From CAYIVF01 sp964366875 (GTDB lineage: Bacteria > Patescibacteriota > Minisyncoccia > Minisyncoccales > Staskawiczbacteraceae): 30,828 bases of DNA. The DNA is taken from contig CAYIVF010000006.1 of assembly GCA_964366875.1 (NCBI GenBank), positions 1-30,828 on the forward strand. The letters are read 5' to 3'. Below, one piece after another: positions 7,793 through 14,089 of the stretch. The position numbers and the translations under genes were made by a program. The notes under the pieces are model-generated. The model was not told where the DNA came from. It made no database searches and worked only from the letters and a program-made list of their open reading frames with translations. Numbering within the stretch: the stretch's first letter is position 1; each line of letters begins with the position of its first letter.

Positions 7793-8290
7793 ATGCCGGC
7801 AAAAAAAGATATTAATATTACAGCTTTAGTAAATAACGACGGGTGCTTTGATTTGCAGTTTCGAAAAGACACTAGACACGAAAGAACAAACGCCCCGACA
7901 TATTATAGATGGAAGGCTCAGTTTGTGATAACAGGACCCAGAAAAGACACAAAAGTTTTAGAGGCGGTAAGAAATAAAATTGGCTGCGGTGAAATTCATA
8001 TTATAAAAGACCAAGCCAGGTTTTCGGTGCAAAAGATTGGCGATATTACCGGAGTAGTTGTGCCGTTTTTCCGGAAAAATATGCTGGCGGAGAAAAAGAA
8101 AAAAGATTTTGAGCTTTGGGCAAAAGGTGTTGAGATAATCCAAAGAAACAAAGGAAAATATTTAACCAGTTGGAAAAAGAACGACCTGTGTTCTCTTTTA
8201 GAAATTCATAAATCATCGGCAAAATACAAAAACAGACCGCGCCAACCCAAATGGTTAGAAATGGCCCGGACGCTGGCAAAGACAGCTTGA
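7793..8290 (+). CDS. LAGLIDADG-type homing-endonuclease-like protein, free-standing
   Basis: 165 residues, one LAGLIDADG-fold domain. The diagnostic pattern is present: ALVNNDGCFDLQFRK (degenerate LAGLIDADG helix and first strand, residues 11-25), QFVITGPRKDTKVLEAVRNKIGCGEIH, FSVQKIGDITGVVVPFFRKNML, then KKKKDFELWAKGVEII. The motif's terminal acidic residue (D16) is kept but the preceding positions are NN, so cleavage activity is uncertain. A single motif implies a homodimer. No intron or intein surrounds it; it stands alone behind the long palindromic element. It could be a mobile endonuclease or a domesticated DNA-binding protein. Confidence 0.72.
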   Translation: MPAKKDINITALVNNDGCFDLQFRKDTRHERTNAPTYYRWKAQFVITGPRKDTKVLEAVRNKIGCGEIHIIKDQARFSVQKIGDITGVVVPFFRKNMLAEKKKKDFELWAKGVEIIQRNKGKYLTSWKKNDLCSLLEIHKSSAKYKNRPRQPKWLEMARTLAKTA

Positions 8291-8346
8291 TGAATTATCC
8301 ATTTTTTTAGTGCTCTCACTTCCCCACTTCGCCACTCCCTATTTTT

Positions 8347-8357
8347 ATTGTGCGACA
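8347..8357. repeat. ATTGTGCGACA motif copy
   Basis: A single copy in the spacer where the LAGLIDADG gene and the SET-domain gene converge, directly after a T-rich run (TATTTTT). It ends 7 nt from the SET stop codon. Confidence 0.6.
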
Positions 8358-8364
8358 TTTTATT

Positions 8365-8739
8365 TTATTCAATATTGCTTCTACAATTTATTTCACCGCA
8401 CTTGCATTTAAATTCAATAGCAGAATTTTTATTATAATCAGATGTAATTTCCTCACCCTTTTTGATATTTTTTATTGCAACATCACACAGATTTTTTACT
8501 TTTGTATTAGGACTGCAAGAATGATTAACATATTTTTCTGGTGATTGCATCAAAAAATACTTACTTGTTTTTTTGTGGAAATATAAATAATGTTTTTTGT
8601 TATCAGATAAATTTTCTATTTCTGTTTTTGATAATATTTTTGGTTTCCACATTAAAACGATTTCATTTTTAGCCAAGTTTTTCTTAGCAAAAACACCTCT
8701 TCCGTGAATTTTAGATTTTTTAATAACCACGCTGTTCAT
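8365..8739 (-). CDS. SET-domain protein (predicted protein-lysine methyltransferase)
   Basis: A compact 124-residue SET domain: KIHGRGVFAKKNLAKNEIV at the N-terminus (S-adenosylmethionine site), YVNHSCSPNTKV (the NHSC catalytic and knot motif), IKKGEEITSDYN, and a post-SET CKCGEINCR cysteine cluster. Such proteins methylate lysine side chains, and in bacteria they often act on ribosomal or DNA-binding proteins; the target here is unknown. It lies 17 nt downstream of uppS on the same strand and may be co-transcribed. No Shine-Dalgarno is evident. The family is eukaryote-like but widespread in environmental bacteria. Confidence 0.82.
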   Translation of the reverse strand: MNSVVIKKSKIHGRGVFAKKNLAKNEIVLMWKPKILSKTEIENLSDNKKHYLYFHKKTSKYFLMQSPEKYVNHSCSPNTKVKNLCDVAIKNIKKGEEITSDYNKNSAIEFKCKCGEINCRSNIE

Positions 8740-8756
8740 TTTTATTGAAAAACTAA

Positions 8757-9458
8757 CTATTTGCCGAAGCGGCGGGATCTTTTATCAAATTCAGTCAGTG
8801 CCTCGTCTAAATCTTTTTCTGTAAAAGCAGGCCAGAGTTTTGGCGAAAAGTATAGTTCTGAATAGGCTGCCTGCCATAAGACAAAGTTAGACATCCTCAT
8901 TTCTCCTCCAGCCCGGATAATGAGGTCAGGGTTTGGCAAACCCGCAGTAGATAAATAGCTTTCAAATAAATTTTCGTTAATTTTTTCTACGGGAATTTTT
9001 TCTTCAATAATTTTTTTTATTGCCTGAAGAATATCCCATTTACCGCCATAACTTATTGCTAAATTTAAAAAAAGTTTATTATTATTTTTGGTTGCTGCCT
9101 CAACCCTTTCTATGGCTTTTTGCAGCGACTTTGGCAATCTTTCTTTCTGCCCAATCACTTTAACTCTTATCCCCTCTTTTTGATATTTTTTATCGCTTTC
9201 GTATTTCTCAAAATTTTTGATTAACCCCGTTTCGAGAAGCTTCATCAAATAATCGACTTCTTCTTTTGTCCTGTTCCAGTTTTCAGTTGAAAAACCAAAA
9301 GCAGTGAGGACCTTCACTCCCCTATTTTTACACCACTCAGAAAAAGAAAGAAGGTTTTGATAACCTTGCCGGTGTCCGCTAAAGGTGGGTAATCCTTTTT
9401 GCCTTGCCCAGCGGCGGTTGCCGTCGGGAAATAAAACAATGTGATTTGGTATTATCAT
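8757..9458 (-). CDS. uppS: Isoprenyl (undecaprenyl) diphosphate synthase
   Basis: cis-Prenyltransferase that builds the C55 carrier lipid on which MurG makes lipid II. N-terminal HIVLFPDGNRRWARQKG carries the catalytic Asp and the DGNxRWA motif, followed by GHRQGYQN, TAFGFSTENWNRTKEEV and near the C-terminus DLIIRAGGEMRMSNFVLWQAAYSELYF with the diphosphate-binding Arg residues. The start is placed at 9458 (MIIPNHIVLF); an ORF start at 9485 would add residues encoded by palindromic element copy 4. About 233 residues, normal. It fits functionally with the envelope genes at the left end although it is on the other strand. Confidence 0.93.
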   Translation of the reverse strand: MIIPNHIVLFPDGNRRWARQKGLPTFSGHRQGYQNLLSFSEWCKNRGVKVLTAFGFSTENWNRTKEEVDYLMKLLETGLIKNFEKYESDKKYQKEGIRVKVIGQKERLPKSLQKAIERVEAATKNNNKLFLNLAISYGGKWDILQAIKKIIEEKIPVEKINENLFESYLSTAGLPNPDLIIRAGGEMRMSNFVLWQAAYSELYFSPKLWPAFTEKDLDEALTEFDKRSRRFGK

Positions 9459-9468
9459 AATTGCGTTT

Positions 9469-9517
9469 ATGTCGGAAACGGCCAACCCGAACTAAAAAAT
9501 TATATTTATTCCGACAT
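9469..9517. repeat. Palindromic element, copy 4 (truncated)
   Basis: Nine-base arms ATGTCGGAA (9469-9477) and TTCCGACAT (9509-9517) enclose the core fragment ACGGCCAACCCGAAC (9478-9492) and an unpaired half arm TAAAAAATTATATTTA. The matching inner part of the left arm and the rest of the core are missing, consistent with a deletion. As in copy 1, one arm holds the end and stop codon of the adjacent gene, here the small minus-strand membrane protein. Confidence 0.65.
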
Positions 9518-9679
9518 TTCTATTTTCAATGGTGGCTCAATTTGTATTGGCTCTTTTAACTGGTATTTTGCCGTTATATATCCTACTGCGAAAGAAAGCA
9601 ATACCAAAAGAGCGACTATTAAAAATAATATTATATCATTAAATCTGGTTTTGACAAAGTTAGATATTTTTGCTATCAT
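9506..9679 (-). CDS. Small single-pass membrane protein, hypothetical
   Basis: About 57 residues from the ATG at 9679 (an alternative ATG at 9691 adds four). A short basic N-terminus is followed by one strong membrane segment, about residues 17-38 (IILFLIVALLVLLSFAVGYI), and a short polar tail. I recognise no family. Its last codons and stop lie inside palindromic element copy 4. The 5' end overlaps the divergent promoter of rpmA. It is upstream of uppS on the same strand. Confidence 0.5.
   Translation of the reverse strand: MIAKISNFVKTRFNDIILFLIVALLVLLSFAVGYITAKYQLKEPIQIEPPLKIEMSE
9651..9679 (+). promoter_or_regulatory. rpmA promoter
   Basis: Perfect -35 TTGACA (9651-9656), 17-nt spacer and -10 TATCAT (9674-9679), 31 nt before the rpmA start. 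It is embedded in the 5' end of the opposite-strand small membrane gene. Confidence 0.7.
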
Positions 9680-9710
9680 GACTTCATGCAAATTAACTAA
9701 TTAGATACAT

Positions 9711-9983
9711 ATGGCAAAAACAAAACAAGGCGGTTCATCCAGATTAGGAAGAGATTCTGCAGCCCAGAGGCTTGGAATTAAAGCTTCTGCTGGCGAAAAG
9801 GTAAAAATCGGTATGATAATTATACGACAGAGGGGCACAAAATATCTTACCGGTAAAAATGTAAAAATGGGTTCTGATAACACTATCTATGCCATGAAAG
9901 ATGGCGTAGTAAGATTTTCCTCCAAAACAAAAAAACTTTTTGACGGAAGCAGAAGAGCAGCTAAGGTTGTATCGGTTATTTAA
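9711..9983 (+). CDS. rpmA: Ribosomal protein bL27
   Basis: 90 residues, 50S subunit protein near the peptidyl-transferase centre. MAKTKQGGSSRLGRDSAAQRLG is the usual basic N-terminus, which begins directly at the mature form with no Firmicutes-type cleavable extension. It continues with IIIRQRGTKYLTGKNVKMGSDNTIYAMKDGVVRF. It has its own promoter and no rplU beside it, unlike the common rplU-rpmA pair. Its stop overlaps the pyrG stop tail to tail by 8 nt. Confidence 0.96.
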   Translation: MAKTKQGGSSRLGRDSAAQRLGIKASAGEKVKIGMIIIRQRGTKYLTGKNVKMGSDNTIYAMKDGVVRFSSKTKKLFDGSRRAAKVVSVI

Positions 9984-11634
9984 TTGCCGCCTGACTGCGC
10001 AGGCAGGCTTTGATGAACTCTTTGAACAGCGGGTGTGGTTTTAAGGGTCTTGATTTAAATTCCGGGTGGAACTGGCTTGCTACAAAAAATGGATGATTTT
10101 TAATCTCAATTATTTCAACTAAATTAGCTTTCGGATTTATGCCAGCCACAACCAGGCCCTTTTTTTCAAGCAATTTGCGATAATTGTTATTTACTTCATA
10201 TCTGTGTCTGTGCCTCTCTGAAATTATGTAGGGTCCCTTTTTGCCCCCTGACCAGTCTTTGTAAGCTCTGTGGCTGATTGTGCCAGGCTGGACTTGGCAA
10301 TCATAAGCTCCCAATCTCATTGTTCCTCCATAGTGCCTTTCTTTTAGCATTTTTTTTTGTTCTTCCATAACGTCAATTACTGGGTTTTTGGTATTCTTAT
10401 TAAATTCTTTGGAAGTGGCGTCTTTTATACCGGCTACGTTTCTCGCAAACTCAATTACAGAGAGCTGCAGTCCCAAACATAGCCCCAAAAAAGGGATTTT
10501 ATTTTTTCTGCAATATTCTATTGCCTTAATCTTGCCTTCTATTCCCCTGTTGCCAAATCCTCCTGGAACAATTATTCCGTCGTATTTATTCAACTCTTTT
10601 AATGACTTTAAATTTTTTTCAAATTCTTCAGACGATATCCATGATATTTTTGCTTTTCTGTTTTGCGAAAAGCCAGCGTGTTTTACCGCTTCTATAACAG
10701 AAATATACGAATCCATTAAAGTAAAGTTGCCCGTTTCAAAGTATTTCCCGACAATTCCTATATTAACAATCTTCGGTGAGTTCCTTATAAGTTTTACTAG
10801 TTTGCCCCAGTCTTTTAAGTCGCTGGGCTTGGATTTTAATCCGAATTTCTTTAAAATTCTGTTTCCCATATTTTCTTTTTCAAAATTAACCGGCACTTCA
10901 TAAATAGACCTTACGTCTGGAGCTGAAATAATATCTTCTTTTTCAATATTACAGAAGGTTGCAACCTTTCTCTTTCTTGGTTCGTCTAACGGCAAAACAG
11001 ATCTCGCTAAAATCATATCTGGCTGTATGCCGGCTGAATTTAATGTTCTTACTGCATATTGAGTAGGCTTTGTTTTCATTTCGCCTATCATCTTTGGCAC
11101 CGGGAAATAACTGACCAAAATAAAAAGCACGTCTTCAGGATGTGCGATTTTCATCATTCTGGCGGCTTCCAAAAACAGCATATTTTGGTATTCTCCCACT
11201 GTGCCGCCTATTTCAGTTAAAACAAAGTCAGCTTTTACTTTTTTGCCTGCCTTTTCAATTCTGGATATAACTTCGTTTGGGATGTCGGGTACAACTTCAA
11301 CGCATCTGCCGCCATACTCTAAGTTTCTTTCTCGGTTTATCACAGACTGATAGACGCGTCCGGTGGTCATATAATTTTCGTCGTAGATATCTTCGTCTAA
11401 AAATCTTTCGTAGTTTCCTACATCCTGGTCGCACTCTGTGCCGTCATCAGTCACAAAAACTTCTCCATGCTCAACTGGGTTCATTGTACCGGCGTCAACG
11501 TTTATATACGGGTCAATTTTAATCGCCGTTACTTTAAAACCCTTACTTTTTAGAATTTTTCCAATGGAGGCTGTAGCTATGCCTTTGCCTATGCCAGACA
11601 TTACTCCGCCTGCGACGAAAATATAGCGAGCCAT
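9976..11634 (-). CDS. pyrG: CTP synthase
   Basis: Makes CTP from UTP, ATP and glutamine. N-terminal amidoligase domain: FVAGGVMSGIGKGIATASIG (residues 6-25) and IDPYINVDAGTMNPVEHGEVFVTDDG. C-terminal class I glutaminase: PGGFGNRGIEGK, nucleophile Cys in PFLGLCLGLQLS (about residue 385), and the FHPEF His/Glu dyad near the end. 552 residues, full length. It starts 1 nt after rplI and is the last gene of an S41 protease-rplI-pyrG operon. The window therefore has pyrG and a pyrD-like gene for pyrimidine synthesis. Confidence 0.97.
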   Translation of the reverse strand: MARYIFVAGGVMSGIGKGIATASIGKILKSKGFKVTAIKIDPYINVDAGTMNPVEHGEVFVTDDGTECDQDVGNYERFLDEDIYDENYMTTGRVYQSVINRERNLEYGGRCVEVVPDIPNEVISRIEKAGKKVKADFVLTEIGGTVGEYQNMLFLEAARMMKIAHPEDVLFILVSYFPVPKMIGEMKTKPTQYAVRTLNSAGIQPDMILARSVLPLDEPRKRKVATFCNIEKEDIISAPDVRSIYEVPVNFEKENMGNRILKKFGLKSKPSDLKDWGKLVKLIRNSPKIVNIGIVGKYFETGNFTLMDSYISVIEAVKHAGFSQNRKAKISWISSEEFEKNLKSLKELNKYDGIIVPGGFGNRGIEGKIKAIEYCRKNKIPFLGLCLGLQLSVIEFARNVAGIKDATSKEFNKNTKNPVIDVMEEQKKMLKERHYGGTMRLGAYDCQVQPGTISHRAYKDWSGGKKGPYIISERHRHRYEVNNNYRKLLEKKGLVVAGINPKANLVEIIEIKNHPFFVASQFHPEFKSRPLKPHPLFKEFIKACLRSQAAIK

Positions 11635-11635
11635 T

Positions 11636-12091
11636 TTATTTTTCTGTTTTTTCTTCTACCACTATTAATTTTATTTCAGCTTCTAAATTATGGTCTAAAC
11701 TAATATTTACAGGAAATTCCCCAAGTTCTTTGATGGGATTTTCCAGTTTGACCTGAGATTTTTTAATTTCAAAACCAATTTCTTTCAGTTTTTCTGCTAT
11801 TTTTTGGCTATTAATAGATTCAAAAAGCTGCTGTTCTTCGCCAACTTTAACTGCGATATTCAATTCCAAGCCGTCTAAGCCTGAGGCTAAAGATTGCGCC
11901 TTTTTTAAATCTTCTTCTGCTTGTTTTTCTATGATTTCTTTTTGGTCAGACAGCCACTTTAGAGCTTGTTTTGTAGCGGGCCTTGCTATTTTTTGCGGTA
12001 ACAAAAAATTCCTGGCATACCCGTCTTTGACGTCTTTTATTTCGTATTTTTTTCCAAGATTTTCAATATCGCAAAGAAGAATTACTTTCAT
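11636..12091 (-). CDS. rplI: Ribosomal protein bL9
   Basis: 151 residues with both lobes: N-terminal MKVILLCDIENLGKKYEIKDVKDGYARNFLLP, a long connecting helix (TKQALKWLSDQKEIIEKQAEEDLKKAQ) and the C-terminal RNA-binding domain ending VEEKTEK. Its presence is mildly informative, since several CPR groups are reported to lack bL9. It is in an operon, 9 nt after the S41 protease gene and 1 nt before pyrG. Confidence 0.95.
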   Translation of the reverse strand: MKVILLCDIENLGKKYEIKDVKDGYARNFLLPQKIARPATKQALKWLSDQKEIIEKQAEEDLKKAQSLASGLDGLELNIAVKVGEEQQLFESINSQKIAEKLKEIGFEIKKSQVKLENPIKELGEFPVNISLDHNLEAEIKLIVVEEKTEK

Positions 12092-12100
12092 AATTGTATT

Positions 12101-13288
12101 TTACTTCAACTTTTTTATTATTTCAAGCGCTTTGCTCATTTGCGGGTCTTTTTGGAGCTCTGCATCTTGTTCTGTTATGCTAATTTTTACATCGGGGTCC
12201 AAACCAACCTCTGAGATAGAGTTTCCTTTTGGAGTTAGCCATTTTGCAATGGTTATTTTGAGAGAGGAACCTCCCCTCAAGTCCACCAAGCGCTGGACAG
12301 ACCCCTTGCCAAAAGATTTATCACCGATTAATTTTATGCCCCTATTGTCTCTTAGGGCCCCAGCTAAAATCTCTGATGCGGAAGCCGAACCTTCATTTAT
12401 CAAAACAACAACAGGATAGTTTGAAAAGATTCCACTTCCTTCTGTTTTGTATATTTGCTGCTCTTTATTTTTACCATAGTCTTCAATAGCTACAGTTTGC
12501 CCCTCTTCTAAAAACCAGCCAGCCACATCCTGGGCCACCTCAAGGTATCCTCCAGGATCATCTCTTAAATCTATTATTATTTTTTTTGCAGACCTTGCTA
12601 AAATTTCCATTGCAATTTTTTTAAAATTAGACGAAACTGATTCATCAAATTGATTAATTCGGATATATGCTATATCTGGCTCAATTAAACTCCATTTCAT
12701 TGATTCGATATTTATAGTGTCCCTTGTAATTTTTATATCCTTTGATTTATTCCAAGCATCTCGATAGATTGTTAGGGTAACATTTGTTCCTTTTGGCCCC
12801 CTGATCAAACTTACTGCTTCCTCGGTATTCATGCTTGAGGCGTCTTTGTTGTCGATTTTTAAAATTATATCGCCCGGTTTCAATCCTGCCTTCTGTCCAG
12901 GAGTTCCGTCTAACGGAGACACCACAGTTAGTTGTCCTTTTTTAAAGCCAATCTCAACGCCTATTCCCTCAAATGATCCAGAGAGGTTTTGTTGGAACCT
13001 TCTTGCCTGTTCAGGATCAAAAAAATCAGTATAGGGATCTCCCAGAGTTTCAGTCATTCCTTTTATTGCTCCATAGATTACTTTTTGATTGTTTATTTTA
13101 TCCGGACTGATAAAATTTTGCTGGAGCTTGTTGTATGCGTCCCAAAATAAAGAAAAATCAATAGTTCCTGGCTGCGGTACGTGATAAGCAATTTTAGCTA
13201 CACCTAGCCAAATGCCCAATCCAAAAACAGCGGCAAAACAAATAACCAGCACTGCAAAACAAAATATTCTTTTTACATTATTATTCAT
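12101..13288 (-). CDS. S41-family C-terminal processing protease (CtpA-like)
   Basis: 395-residue periplasmic/cell-surface serine protease. An N-terminal uncleaved signal anchor (residues 7-30, IFCFAVLVICFAAVFGLGIW) precedes a helical cap and a PDZ domain (GIGVEIGFKKGQLTVVSPLDGTPGQKAGLKPGDIILKIDN). The catalytic domain has INEGSASASEILAGALRD with nucleophile Ser, and GDKSFGKGSVQ with the catalytic Lys. The family trims C-termini of envelope proteins and peptidoglycan hydrolases. First gene of the operon with rplI and pyrG; the promoter is at 13394-13422. Confidence 0.92.
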   Translation of the reverse strand: MNNNVKRIFCFAVLVICFAAVFGLGIWLGVAKIAYHVPQPGTIDFSLFWDAYNKLQQNFISPDKINNQKVIYGAIKGMTETLGDPYTDFFDPEQARRFQQNLSGSFEGIGVEIGFKKGQLTVVSPLDGTPGQKAGLKPGDIILKIDNKDASSMNTEEAVSLIRGPKGTNVTLTIYRDAWNKSKDIKITRDTINIESMKWSLIEPDIAYIRINQFDESVSSNFKKIAMEILARSAKKIIIDLRDDPGGYLEVAQDVAGWFLEEGQTVAIEDYGKNKEQQIYKTEGSGIFSNYPVVVLINEGSASASEILAGALRDNRGIKLIGDKSFGKGSVQRLVDLRGGSSLKITIAKWLTPKGNSISEVGLDPDVKISITEQDAELQKDPQMSKALEIIKKLK

Positions 13289-13333
13289 CGTATTTAAGTG
13301 AAACTTCTATATTTTATATTTATGAATAAGAAA

Positions 13334-13357
13334 GGAATAAAAATTAATTTTTATTCC
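13334..13357. repeat. Perfect 24-nt AT-rich palindrome in the S41 leader
   Basis: GGAATAAAAATT is followed directly by its reverse complement AATTTTTATTCC. Its sequence resembles the arms of the palindromic elements (compare copy 4), so it may be a core-less remnant. It would form a hairpin in the leader RNA of the S41 protease gene, about 45 nt before the start. Confidence 0.55.
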
Positions 13358-13393
13358 GACCGAATGATTAAATACATAAGCGTAGCTTCTATA

Positions 13394-13422
13394 TTTATAC
13401 CAAAAAAAAACTTGCAAATCAA
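13394..13422 (-). promoter_or_regulatory. Promoter of the S41 protease-rplI-pyrG operon
   Basis: On the minus strand TTGATT (13422-13417), 17-nt spacer and TATAAA (13399-13394). It lies just downstream of the terminator of the 13.4-13.9 kb transcript and about 105 nt before the S41 start. Confidence 0.5.
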
Positions 13423-13430
13423 GTAAAAAT

Positions 13431-13461
13431 AAAAAAACGGAGCAGTACGGGGTACTGCTCC
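13431..13461 (-). terminator. Strong intrinsic terminator of the 13.4-13.9 kb RNA
   Basis: On the minus strand a perfect 10-bp stem GGAGCAGTAC/GTACTGCTCC with a 3-nt loop (13461-13439), then G and seven T (13437-13431). This is the 3' end of the transcript that starts near 13879. Confidence 0.85.
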
Positions 13462-13578
13462 TTGAAAGGACGGTCCATTTTGTTGGCATTGAAACGGAGA
13501 TTGGCTTGCGCCTGACGAGGTATCCGCCACTTACCCCGGATTGACTATTTAAGCCCTAAACAGGGTGTCATTGCGCCG

Positions 13579-13617
13579 TTAATCAAGGCGCTTTATCAGC
13601 TTAGCCTGCGTCTTCAT
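13579..13617 (-). CDS. Candidate 12-residue peptide with strong Shine-Dalgarno
   Basis: GGAGGA lies 6 nt before an ATG encoding MKTQAKLIKRLD and a TAA stop, within the 13.4-13.9 kb transcript. The ribosome-binding site is better than that of most core genes in the window. The stop lies inside a GCGCC/GGCGC hairpin, so a leader-peptide arrangement is possible. Too short to judge by composition. Confidence 0.3.
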   Translation of the reverse strand: MKTQAKLIKRLD

Positions 13618-13725
13618 GTTTCGTCCTCCGTGTTTTTCTTACGGGTTACCGCCGTTAAGATGCTAAAGAGAACTTCTCTTTAGCACTACTGACGCGGTCT
13701 TGGGGGTTCAGGCCCGCCGGCGCGG

Positions 13726-13794
13726 TCAAGACAGTGTGCTTTTCTTCAAGCTGCTCTTACGCGCATTCATAAAGTTGCTCTTACGCGCATTCAT
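13726..13794 (-). CDS. Candidate 22-residue peptide with an internal repeat
   Basis: Encodes MNARKSNFMNARKSSLKKST plus LS. The repeated MNARKS unit comes from the exact 20-nt direct repeat, and the repeat spacing (24-25 nt) keeps the frame. AAGGG lies about 10 nt upstream. The peptide is basic. It may be real or a by-product of a repeat in a structured RNA. Confidence 0.25.
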   Translation of the reverse strand: MNARKSNFMNARKSSLKKSTLS

Positions 13795-13885
13795 AGGCCA
13801 TATTCCCTTCTAGTCGGCTGTGTCGCTATTTGTTGAAGCGATTTCGCCAACGGTTAAAGTTAAGATGTCAACGTCCAACATATAT

Positions 13886-13913
13886 ATTATAGCACGGCAT
13901 AGAACCTTGTCAA
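13886..13913 (-). promoter_or_regulatory. Near-consensus promoter for the 13.4-13.9 kb RNA
   Basis: Perfect TTGACA (13913-13908) and TATAAT (13891-13886) with a 16-nt spacer. The -35 begins two bases past the tRNA-Ala discriminator, so the promoter is packed directly against the tRNA 3' end. Confidence 0.8.
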
Positions 13914-13914
13914 G

Positions 13915-13987
13915 TGGACCCAGCGAGAGTCGAACTCGCCACCTTGCGCATGCCATGCGCACGCTCTACCAGATGAGCTATGGGCCC
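13915..13987 (-). tRNA. tRNA-Ala (anticodon GGC)
   Basis: 73-nt cloverleaf. Acceptor GGGCCCA/TGGGTCC has the G3-U70 wobble that defines alanine tRNAs. D arm GCTC/GAGC; anticodon loop ATGGCAT on a TGCGC/GCGCA stem; T arm GCGAGTTCGACTCTCGC. CCA is not encoded. Confidence 0.95.
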
Positions 13988-14030
13988 TAAATTTATCTTT
14001 ACAATACCTTATTTCCAAACTTTTTTCAAT

Positions 14031-14060
14031 AAAAAAAGACCTTTGCCTGAAGCAAAAGTC
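14031..14060 (-). terminator. Terminator of pyrD
   Basis: On the minus strand the stem GACTTTTGC/GCAAAGGTC (one G-T pair, 5-nt loop; 14060-14038) is followed by seven T (14037-14031), 30 nt after the pyrD stop. Confidence 0.8.
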
Positions 14061-14089
14061 ATTATTCAAGGATGTTTTTCAGTCATTGT

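Larger units (their letters stand above)
13431..13879 (-). ncRNA. Discrete roughly 450-nt transcript of unknown function, with small ORFs
   Basis: A near-consensus promoter (13886-13913) and a strong terminator (13431-13461) delimit a transcript with no sizeable ORF. On the minus strand it contains several hairpins: GCTAAAGAGA/TCTCTTTAGC, GTTGGCGA/TCGCTTCAAC, GTCTTG/CAAGAC around a GC-rich core, and GCGCC/GGCGC. Its GC content is clearly higher than its flanks. A 20-nt direct repeat occurs twice (13795-13776 and 13770-13751). I do not see the tRNA-like end of tmRNA, the RNase P conserved boxes or the SRP motif. Two short ORFs with ribosome-binding sites (13726-13794 and 13579-13617) leave open a peptide-coding mRNA or a dual-function RNA. 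Confidence 0.6.

Noticed and set aside
10388..10903. 171-residue plus-strand ORF
   Set aside because: It is antisense to the conserved pyrG coding region and has no start signals.
13431..13879. tmRNA, RNase P RNA or SRP RNA
   Set aside because: The tRNA-like 3' end and GGTTCGA arm of tmRNA, the GAAAGTC/ACAGAA boxes of RNase P and the SRP tetraloop region are all absent by eye.
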